From Proales similis (lineage: Eukaryota > Rotifera > Eurotatoria > Ploima > Proalidae): a stretch of 64,000 nt of DNA. Where the stretch lies: positions 1 through 64,000 of the forward strand of contig JAGVRJ010000007.1 of assembly GCA_019059635.1 (NCBI GenBank), written 5' to 3'. This document shows positions 1-8,198 of this stretch, one piece after another; positions within the stretch are counted from its first letter, which is position 1; every line of letters starts with the position of its first letter. The notes under the pieces were generated by a model. The model did not search any database. It was not told where the DNA came from and saw only the letters and a list, made by a program, of their open reading frames with translations. A program made the position numbers and the translations under genes.

Positions 1-1066
1 CTAAACCCTAAACCTAACCCTAAACCTAAACCCTAAACCTAAACCCTAAACCCTAAACCTAAACCCTAACCTAAACCTAAACCTAAACCCTAAACCTAAA
101 CCTAAAACCCTAAACCCTAAACCTAAACCCTAAACCTAAACCCTAAACCCTAAACCTAAACCTAAACCTAAACCCTAAAACCTAAACCTAAACCCTAAAC
201 CCTAAACCTAAACCTAAACCTAAACCTAAACCTAAACCTAAACCTAAACCTAAACCTAAACCTAAACCTAAACCCTAAACCTAAACCTAAACCTAAACCT
301 AAACCCTAAAACCTAAACCCTAAACCTAAACCTAAACCCTAAACCCTAAACCTAAACCCTAAAACCTAAACCTAAACCCTAAAACTAAACCTAAACCTAA
401 ACCTAAACCTAAACCTAAAACCCTAAACCCTAAACCTAAACCCTAAACCTAAACCTAAAACCTAAACCTAAACCCTAAACCTAAACCTAAACCTAAACCT
501 AAACCTAAACCCTAAACCTAAACCCTAAACCTAAACCCTAAACCTAAACCTAAACCCTAAACCTAAACCCTAAACCTAAACCTAAAACCCTAAACCTAAA
601 CCCTAAACCTAAACCCTAAACCTAAACCTAAACCTAAACCCTAAACCCTAAACCTAAACCCTAAACCCTAAACCTAAACCTAAACCCTAAAACCTAAAAC
701 CATAAACCTAAACGCTAAACCCTAAACCTAAACCTAAAACCTAAACCTAAACCCTAAACCTAAACTTAAACCCTAAACCTAAACCCTAAAACCCTAAACA
801 CTAAACCTAAAAACCCTAAAACCTAAACCCTAAACCCTAAACCTAAACCTAAACCCTAAACCCTAAACCCTAAACCTAAACCTAAACCTAAACCCTAAAC
901 CTAAACCTAAACCCTAAACCTAAACCTAAAACCTAAACCTAAACCTAAAAAACCTAAACCCTAAACCTAAACCTAAACCTAACCTATAACCCTAAACCTA
1001 AACCTAAACCCTAAACCTAAAACCCCTAAACTAAACCTAAACCTAAAACCTAAACCCTAAAAACCC
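1..1066. repeat. Telomeric repeat array (C-strand)
   Basis: The first 1.07 kb is an almost uninterrupted array of CCTAAA and CCCTAAA units, with rarer variants such as CCCTAAAA, CCTAAAA and single-base changes that become commoner inward. Read towards the chromosome end on the other strand this is TTTAGG/TTTAGGG. The C-rich strand running 5' to 3' into the chromosome is the orientation expected of a left telomere, so the window begins at or near a natural chromosome end. Runs of pure CCTAAA occur at about 205-270. Irregular alternation of 6- and 7-mers suggests a telomerase that stutters in the G tract; that is inference. Confidence 0.97.
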
Positions 1067-1180
1067 GTCCGAGAAAAACTTAAGTCCACGGCCAAGGGAC
1101 TTAATCCAGAAACTTCGGTCGACGATAACTTTAGGTTCTTCTGATGCTCCAAAAAAAAGTTGTGCGATTTTGTCGCCCCG

Positions 1181-1191
1181 GGATTCGAACC
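1181..1191 (-). promoter_or_regulatory. tRNA-like B-box (possible tRNA-derived SINE)
   Basis: On the minus strand this reads GGTTCGAATCC, a perfect Pol III B-box / T-loop. A run of T residues (complement of the A run at 1151-1158) lies downstream and could terminate Pol III. The flanking T-stem is imperfect and I could not find a well-placed A-box or fold a cloverleaf. I take it as a degenerate tRNA-derived SINE rather than a tRNA gene. Confidence 0.35.
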
Positions 1192-1281
1192 CTGACCGCC
1201 AAAATGGGCCAAAACTCAACATGCTCCGATTTGGCTCAAATTTTGGCAGCAAGTGCGGAAACTCGATTCTACTTGATTGCC

Positions 1282-1378
1282 AAAGTTTCATTTTCATCCG
1301 ACTTTGCGTTCGCGAGTTATCGTCTGGACGGACGGACGGACGGACGGACACCAGGGGTACCTCTAACACCTTCGCGTG
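1282..1378. repeat. Subtelomeric dispersed repeat, copy 1
   Basis: This copy holds the conserved block ATCCGACTTTGCGTTCGCG followed by GAGTTATCG, a short (GGAC)n run at 1328-1349, and a closing part containing AACACCTTCG. It aligns along its length with 2214-2303. There is no coding potential. Such repeat ends with a GGAC-rich run occur in several invertebrate genomes, but I cannot name a family. Confidence 0.6.
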
Positions 1379-1553
1379 AAGCGCGCAGGTAACCCTATAT
1401 ATAGCTCGCGTTCGGTTCGGTCGACGCGATTTAGAGTAGAAAATAAAGCAGTTAACCCCCGACCCGACTAATAGCCCACTAAATCGGGGAGTTAATCAAG
1501 TAGACAGCCAGGGAAGCTGTCACAAAACTATAATGGATGGATCAATTGTTGAT

Positions 1554-1631
1554 GGTGCCGTGGGTATATCTTCTAGATCTTTTGGTGCTGGTGGTGCGGT
1601 GGGTATATCTTTTAGAACCCTAAACCCTAAC
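1554..1631. repeat. Short direct repeat with interstitial telomere units
   Basis: Two imperfect copies of a 27-bp unit beginning GGTGCSGTGGGTATATCTT lie at 1554-1580 and 1593-1619. The second runs directly into AACCCTAAACCCTAAC at 1616-1631, two telomeric units 550 bp inside the array. This may mark an old healed break or telomere insertion. Confidence 0.55.
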
Positions 1632-1844
1632 GCTTTGGTATAATCTATATTTAATCTTTTATTAGGAGAGAACTATTCTCTTGCAAGAGTCGTTCGTTCT
1701 GCTTTTTGTCGATCTATGCCCTTTTTTACTTCATCAGCATACGATTACAAGCTCTTTCTAGAATAAAACGCATTGCTTTTTCCTCAGCCATGGTGACCTC
1801 GATTAAAGTCTGCTCATATATGCTGGAGTGGGTTTAGTTTTAGG

Positions 1845-2125
1845 TTAGGCCACCACCTCGAAGTTGGTCTCATCGCTAAATATCACAGTGCGCCACTTCT
1901 CGGGAGTCCAGCTAAGCCGCTCTTTGCAACGCTTGAGTCTACGAACTCGATCAAGTGGGGTAAGCATGGGACGCCGAGCAAAGAGATAGCTGTGCAGCTT
2001 TCGCTCATCAAGTCTCCGCTTTACCGTCATCCCTCCAATTCGCATATTGTTTTGAATATGGAAGTCTCGGGTAAGCTGTCGATAGCTCTTTCTCGGGTCC
2101 TTGCGTTGGTCGCGAAAAAGACACC
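1845..2125 (-). pseudogene. Tc1/mariner transposase fragment
   Basis: Read on the minus strand, about 90 codons match the Tc3/Tc1-type transposase: first the end of the DNA-binding domain (YRQLTRDFHIQNN, then GMTVKRRL), then the linker to the catalytic domain (LSWTPEKWRTVIFSDETNF). The SDE carries the first catalytic Asp of the DDE/D triad. The frame stops shortly after it, so the second Asp, the last acidic residue and the C-terminus are gone. Upstream the frame fades before a start codon. No terminal inverted repeats were recognised. It is a dead remnant; only the fragment can be described. Confidence 0.75.
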
Positions 2126-2213
2126 GATCTCCGCAGCTGAAGTTTTTCTGGGCCGACCACTACGATGCTTGTCGGCACCAGTGCCAGTTTGAGCCCGATT
2201 TTCCAGCGCAGTG

Positions 2214-2303
2214 GAAGTTTCATTTGCATCCGACTTTGTGTTCTCGAGTTATCGTATGGACGGACGAACGGACACCTCGAGTTCCTTCAACACCTTCGTG
2301 CAC
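2214..2303. repeat. Subtelomeric dispersed repeat, copy 2
   Basis: Second copy of the element at 1282-1378: ATCCGACTTTGTGTTCTCGAG, a shorter GGACGGAC run at 2260-2273, then TTCAACACCTTCGTGC. It lies just upstream (minus-strand sense) of the transposase fragment, so it could be part of the same element or an independent insertion. Confidence 0.55.
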
Positions 2304-3445
2304 TCCTGTCGGCTGATAATATCTGTGGGTAGGTAACTCCAACTGTTTGTTGCGTCTCGTAAGACATTCTGCTGCTACCAAATGTTGTGCTTGTTAACAC
2401 AGTTTAAGACGTTTTGTTAAGAGAATTCCATCTAACTGTAACTTTGCGCAGCTATTCATATTAGAGTTAATGTCTGATTGATTTAGATAACTTAAAGCCA
2501 CTGGTCTGTTAATCATTAAGAATTATGCATTGGCTTGGTGTGTCCCATCGTTTAGATTATTGACTTAGATGTCCTAGGTCTCGAGATTCTTCTAGAAAAT
2601 TAAAAAACTTACGTTTTCAGCACAGCGCACTTCAAAAATTGCAAACCTGAACCGATTGAGCCAAATTTTTGCATGCGTTCATATTTTTGCACCAATTACA
2701 ATACCCTCAAAATTTGGTGAGCTTTCGATGCTCCGGCAAAGTCATTTGAGATGCATGAGCTGGCTTTCAGTTGTTCAATTATCTCTTCTTCTTTTTAAAG
2801 CAGACAAAGCTATTATATCGTTATGATTTGTACGAAAAAATATTGAGACTTACCTGTTTGATTAAAATGAAATCTGTTACGAAGCTTGAAAAAAAAAGTG
2901 GCATGGCTAATTTTGTTACTTGTCTCGTTGATGATAGGGCTTGATAGAACATACAGCTGATTATAAAAAGCTGGAACACAATCTTAATTTTGGAGTTGTT
3001 ATAAGCACTCAATCGATTCGTCTCGTCGAGACCTCAACCAAAACTAGTGTCAACTGTCTTTTAATTCGGTGCTTCCCACATTTTTTTAGTACGAATCTGA
3101 TATCAAGCGTGTACTGTTATTTTTTTTTTAGGATCAAATCGATAATTTTCAACCCTTATGTGAGTTAAATGAATTTTAAGAAATTTCGAATATATTTCAT
3201 GCTAGGCACAATTGTTTTACACTAAATGAATCAAAACTGCATTAAAATCGCGTGCTCCTTCCCTTTAGTTTTAGTGAAGGTTATTAGTTTGGCTGGATTA
3301 CATATTGATAGAAGTAGTCTTCATTTTCTCAACTCGTTTATAAGGCTAGTTGGGCAATCTTGAAAAAGTTGAGTTATTTTCGTTTACTCTTACTGTATTG
3401 GGGTTCATAAATTTTGTAAGTTTTCCAAACAAACTAAATAAAGCA
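2304..3445. other. Subtelomeric non-coding stretch
   Basis: No convincing gene. The stretch is AT-rich with short open frames on both strands around 2821-3168 that lack recognisable domains. A block at about 2640-2760 with phrases such as CCTCAAAATTTGGTGAGC looks like repeat sequence, but no second copy was found here. The last 100 bp probably holds the 5' UTR and promoter of the gene starting at 3446. Confidence 0.5.
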
Positions 3446-4774
3446 ATGATAGCAATATCGGAGAAAAAATTCAAAACTAAACTTCCAAAAGTTGCCTTGA
3501 TTGAGCCATTCTTCGGAGGGAGCCACAAGCAGCTGCTTGAATTGATTCAAACTATACCGGGTATTGAATTTAGTCTGTTTACTCTGAGCGCAAAAAAATG
3601 GCACTGGCGAGCACGATGTTCTGCCCTAATTTTCTCTCAAACCATCCCCGTTGGTGATTTCGAGTGAGTTCTTTTTCGGATGACCTCGGCGGCCATTTTT
3701 TTAATTCTTCTCTTAGCATACTTTTTGCTAGCTCTGTTCTCAATTTAGCCGAGCTAGTCGCTTTGAGGCCTGATTTTCAAAAAGCTAAGAAAATAGTCTA
3801 CTTTCATGAAAATCAGCTTTGTTATCCGGTGCGTAAAGAAAGTGATAGAAATAAGCGAAAAGTAATTTCCAAAGAGCAACGTGATTATCAATATGGCTAT
3901 AATCAAATTTTGACTTGTATTGTGGCAGATATATGCTTTTTTAACTCATACTTTAATTTGAACACTTTCTTTTCTTCTATACCATCTTTTCTTAATCAAA
4001 TGCCAGATAACCACATTAAGTTAGATATTGAGAAGCTTCGAAAAAAGTGCTCCGTACTTTATTTTCCAATCGATGTAGCAAATGAAATAATTTCTCCAGT
4101 TAATTCAACTATGGAGCTGATGCTCTCAAATATTGGCTCGTATGAAGATAGACCAATACGAATCGCCTGGGCTCATCGTTGGGAACATGACAAAAACCCT
4201 GATGAATTCTTTCAAGCGCTCTTCGATTTAGAAGAACTCCAAATAGATTTTGAAATAGTCGTCTTAGGGGAACAGTTTAATGATGTACCAGGTAAATAAA
4301 GACTTAAGATATTCATTAAGATCAGTCGACTAAACTTCATAAGGCATATTCGAGATTGCAAAAACTCGTCTAAGTAAGAAAATGATTTTCTTTGGATACG
4401 CACAAAGTAGGAAAAAATATCTTGAGATTCTATCAACGTGTGATGTGGTGGTCTCAACAAGTTTGCACGAGTACTTTGGAGTATCTATGGTAGAAGCTTG
4501 TCTGCTAGGCGTTTATCCCCTGGTCCCAAATCGCCTCGTTTATCCAGAGTTCTATCCAGCTGAATGTCTTTACTCTACTCAATCACAACTTGTGCGAAAA
4601 CTTAAATTCATTTGCCAAAGACCATCCTTGTTTAGAATGATGTATAGTGGAGCAAACTTGAAAAAATTTGGGAAGACTCCTATTGCTAGTCAATTTAAAA
4701 TTGTTGAGGCCTTCAACCATTTTAAATGGAGTAATCTCATCAAAACATACTCTGATATTTTTGAAAAAAACTAG
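3446..4774 (+). CDS. QTMAN: tRNA-queuosine mannosyltransferase (GTDC1)
   Basis: GT4-type glycosyltransferase of the GTDC1/QTMAN family, which adds mannose to queuosine at position 34 of tRNA-Asp. Three exons join in frame: 3446-3663, 3717-4291 and 4344-4774, with GT-AG introns of 53 and 52 bp, giving 407 aa. Family motifs in order are EPFFGGSHKQLLEL near the N-terminus, KKWHWRARCSALIFSQTIP, LFASSVLNLAEL, YFHENQLCYPV, YGYNQILTC, AHRWEHDKNPDEFF and the acceptor-end STSLHEYFGVSMVEA. Length is close to the vertebrate protein without its disordered middle insert. The first ATG in frame before the conserved core was taken as the start. It is the gene nearest the telomere. Function is inferred from the family; the fold assignment is firm. 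Confidence 0.92.
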
Positions 4775-4988
4775 ATATAAAATAATCTTGTGTTTTAATT
4801 GAAATTTACTTTCATCTAAATTGGGGTCATCTATTAAACTTATTTACTCTTGATTCATTTATTTGCATCTTCTCTTATATCGAAACCATTTTTTAAGTAT
4901 GCCAATCCTATGTCGAGTTAGTATTGCACCAAAGTATACACATGATTGGTCTCAAAAACATGAGCAGTAAAGATTTCATTTTAGAGAA

Positions 4989-6311
4989 ATGCATGATCAA
5001 GGAACCAGCGAAAAAGTTAAAGACTCAAAAGCAGAAATTGAAGAAACTTCCCACTTAAGTGATGATTCAGACGTTAGAATCCAAGATGACGAAGAAAGTT
5101 TTTTTGGACAAGAAAGCTCATCTTCATTTCAAGTATCAAAACCAAACGTTGCTATAAGAGTAGCTAAAGTAGCATATTATAATAGCAAGTCTTCTTCTAA
5201 AACAAGAACCAAGCTAATTAAATCGCAAAGCATATTTGTGAAAGGAGGTATTCGAGGAAATTTCTTCTCCCAAGACCGTCTTCCTTTAAAATCGTGTAGA
5301 ATCAAACTTAAACTCAAAGGTTCAAAACATACAATCCTTGAAGACAAAATAGCAATAACAAAGCGATTCCTCAAAAAAGATATTGATGAAAACTTGTCAA
5401 TAATCCAAGAAGAGAGTTCTTATAAAAATCATCATGATTGTGATATCAACATTTTAGCTTCACGATTTTTTCGAAATCTTCTTAAATATATACCTTCCTC
5501 TAATCAAATCAAGCGCATTGAGGATCTTCATGAAATTATGCTCAAAGATGAAAATAAGAGTGAGCCAACAGGATTTTTTGAGCAAATTCGTGGCGTTTTC
5601 GATATCATCAGAGATTCGAGATACACAGGAAGAACTTTATATGAAATTAAAATGGCTATGGAAAAAAAATTTAATCTCATCTCTGTCAAACAAATTTCGG
5701 AATACCTTGGGCTTCTCTCTAAACATGATTTCATTTTGAGTGTCGGTGTGACCCAACGAGTTTTTGTGGCCAATGAGTTTAAAAAGCCCTGGGTCATTGA
5801 ATCTCTAAAATGTCTAAAAGGAAGAGGAGCTGAAATCAGCAAATGCCCAGTAACGGACATAGACAATAAAAAATATACAGAATCTTCAAATAATCAAGAA
5901 AGCGATAAATTAAACGAAAACAAAAATTATAAGCCCATTTGTCTTATCCCTAGACCATGGCGTTACATCGATGGGCTAATAAACAAACAAGAACTTAAAA
6001 AGCTTCTGGAAGCCATTGTTTTCTATCTCAAAGCCCGGCCGTACTCAACATTTTATTCCGTTTCTGAATATTTCGGTCAAGTTCTCCAACCAGTTGTGAC
6101 TCTCGAACTTTTGGAAATGTTACAGTCAGTAAGATGTGTTGAAAAAATAAGTCTTAAAATGGAATCAAAGTGCGACTTTTTCACGGGGTTTTCCGAGTTT
6201 TCGATAGCAGAAGCTTCACCTAGCTCTCAAAATGAATTAAACGGGAACGAGATTGAAGTTTTCTTTTGCCCACTTAACACAGTTCTTCTTCTAAAGAAAA
6301 TTTTTTCTTGA
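4989..6311 (+). CDS. TFIIIC largest subunit C-terminal-like protein
   Basis: Intronless 440-aa ORF. Its last 130 residues resemble the extreme C-terminus of GTF3C1 (TFIIIC220, which binds the B-box of tRNA genes for Pol III): PRPWRYIDGLINK, then ARPYS, then GQVLQPVVTLELLEML and a C-terminal CPLNTVLLLKKIF. An upstream winged-helix-like part (residues about 200-275, with GRTLYEIKMAMEKKF and VTQRVFVANEF) also fits that protein. The first 60 residues are acidic and low in complexity. GTF3C1 is normally about 2000 aa, and no B-block domain or further exons are visible upstream, where only 214 bp separate it from QTMAN. It may be a truncated duplicate or one half of a split gene. The family call is from remembered motifs. 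Confidence 0.6.
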   Translation: MHDQGTSEKVKDSKAEIEETSHLSDDSDVRIQDDEESFFGQESSSSFQVSKPNVAIRVAKVAYYNSKSSSKTRTKLIKSQSIFVKGGIRGNFFSQDRLPLKSCRIKLKLKGSKHTILEDKIAITKRFLKKDIDENLSIIQEESSYKNHHDCDINILASRFFRNLLKYIPSSNQIKRIEDLHEIMLKDENKSEPTGFFEQIRGVFDIIRDSRYTGRTLYEIKMAMEKKFNLISVKQISEYLGLLSKHDFILSVGVTQRVFVANEFKKPWVIESLKCLKGRGAEISKCPVTDIDNKKYTESSNNQESDKLNENKNYKPICLIPRPWRYIDGLINKQELKKLLEAIVFYLKARPYSTFYSVSEYFGQVLQPVVTLELLEMLQSVRCVEKISLKMESKCDFFTGFSEFSIAEASPSSQNELNGNEIEVFFCPLNTVLLLKKIFS

Positions 6312-6321
6312 AAAGATCAGG

Positions 6322-8073
6322 CTAATCTAACTTTTTTAATGATTTTTGAAATTTGGCAATAAAAAAACCATTTGTATCTTTAAAAGGGTCTTCTATTCCT
6401 CCAAAATTTTCGCCTAGCCCAATGAATCTTTGAACCAATTGACTTTGGCTTTCAGATAGACAACTGCAGACCAATCCTGAGCGATTTTTCGGATCTGAAA
6501 ATGGGCCCTGGAATTATTTAGTCTTTGTTAAAAATAACATTTACCTAGCTGAAATCGAATACCTGGCTTGTAAGAGTCATATCATTAAATTTAGACAGAA
6601 GCCAGCCGACTTGCCCTTCGTTTTCTTCTATAGTTATAGTGCATGTACTGTAAACCAAGTACCCTCCAGGTTTTAATAATCGAACTGCCTAAAAACCTAT
6701 TAGCAGATTAAAATTTTACAAAAATTGAGAAGCAGTTAACTTGAACGAGTATAGCTCTTTGATAATTGATATAAGACAAGAGCTGGGTTTTGCTTATTGG
6801 GTTGTAAAACATAGGTCTTTGACCCAATGCGGAACACGGAGCATCCACCAGAATTCGATCGAAACTTTCTGGGGAAAATCTTGAGTAAGGCTTTGTTGCA
6901 TCGTGACAGATTGTTTCGATACATGTTGCCCCTATAGCGTTGAAAAATTCCTTCATTCGCAGTACTTTAGCTTTAATTTTGTCAAAGGCAATAATCCGAC
7001 TTTGATTATTAGTTAAAGCAGCAATATGAGATGTTTTTCCTCCAGGCGCTGCGCAAATATCTAAAATTGATTGATTTGGTCGGGCATCTAGAATTTTCGC
7101 ACACAAAATCGATGGAATGTTTTGTGGATAGTATACAAGCCGATCTAGATGGTCAAACGAAGGTCTAAAGGGAGAATTTAATGTAGAATAAATCCGAATT
7201 CCGATTCCTCTTTTATAAAAAGTTAAGCAAAATAATGCTGCAATATCACCAAGAGGCTTACGATTTTGGCTGTGTTGGCTTGGAAGTAAATAAGCTATGC
7301 CTATCGACTTGAAGAACACCATTAGCCAACAAGATAGTTTGGTGTTTTTGTTCATTAATGAATTTTTCGGCATCTGCTCCTTTCAAACATTTAAGAGATA
7401 AATCTACAAAAACGCTAACTTCTTCGTCTTTTTTGGCATCTAAAAAACTATCAAGACTAATTAGGATGATAAAGGTATTTGTTTAAATTACTGAGACTGA
7501 GAGCCAGTATTCCGGGAATGAATATGTGGGCACCTCTCTGTACTGCTTGGGCACATTTCATATCTATAATAGCTTTGTTTTTAAGCTTTTTAAACTCACT
7601 TTAGTTTGATCCAAAAAAATATTTTCGAAACCAAATCTTACCAAAGGCAAGTTCTTATTTGATTTATTTAACCCTGAAAAGAAAACGAGGCACTCAGGAA
7701 TATCCGATGAAAGTTTTTGACAAGTGAGAGGTTTTAAATCCTTGTCGAATAATCTCGATGCTTCAGTTTCCTAAAATATGACAGTCAAACATGTATTCTC
7801 AAAACCGAAGAGCTTAAGCGCTAACTTTATCTATATATTTTTGTAGACACTCTAGAGCGTTTTCATCCGATTTTAACGTATTTATTCGAATAGAATTCCA
7901 CAAAGATGGGGTTTGGATCCATTGAAAAATTTCCAATATTTTTTTATTTGAGAGACCTGCCTTAAAAATTCGGATTTAAACCATTGATTTTTTACGTAAA
8001 TGATTACCTTGGAAAAAGAATCTTGTAAATATTCTTGGGTTTCTTCAAGGAAAATACGGCTTGTCGGATTCAT
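6322..8073 (-). CDS. NSUN6: tRNA cytosine-5 methyltransferase NSUN6
   Basis: RNA m5C methyltransferase of the NSUN6 type, which in animals methylates C72 of certain tRNAs and some mRNAs. The minus-strand gene starts at the ATG 8073 and ends at TAG 6322, with about seven exons and introns mostly 45-65 bp. Visible parts in order: N-terminal helix ([11 protein letters not shown]), a stretch with [13 protein letters not shown], a PUA-like piece ([15 protein letters not shown]), GIGIRIYS, then the Rossmann methyltransferase core with [14 protein letters not shown] (SAM binding), [11 protein letters not shown] (release cysteine motif) and [14 protein letters not shown] (catalytic cysteine). It ends with GFFIAKF, the usual family C-terminus. 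A 52-bp intron beginning GTAAGCC lies just before GIGIRIYS. The exon join inside the PUA region (about 7450-7640) is the least certain. Confidence 0.9.
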
Positions 8074-8198
8074 TTTGTAGTTTTCAAAGTAGATTTAAAC
8101 AGTTTTTAATTTATTCGTAAACGTGCTGAGTTGCGAATGAGAGAAAGTTAAAAATTGAAATTACGTTGCTTAAATTTATGGAATTTTGGGTAAGCAGT

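Noticed and set aside
1160..1240. tRNA gene on the minus strand
   Set aside because: Only the B-box/T-loop is convincing. The T-stem has a mismatch and no acceptor stem, anticodon arm or A-box could be fitted.
1043..1392. Overlapping open frames on both strands next to the telomere
   Set aside because: They span the dispersed repeat with its GGAC run, have no domain, and the frames on opposite strands mirror one another; chance ORFs in repeat DNA.
2821..3168. Possible small genes on both strands
   Set aside because: Frames overlap each other in antisense, lack splice or start context and resemble no family.
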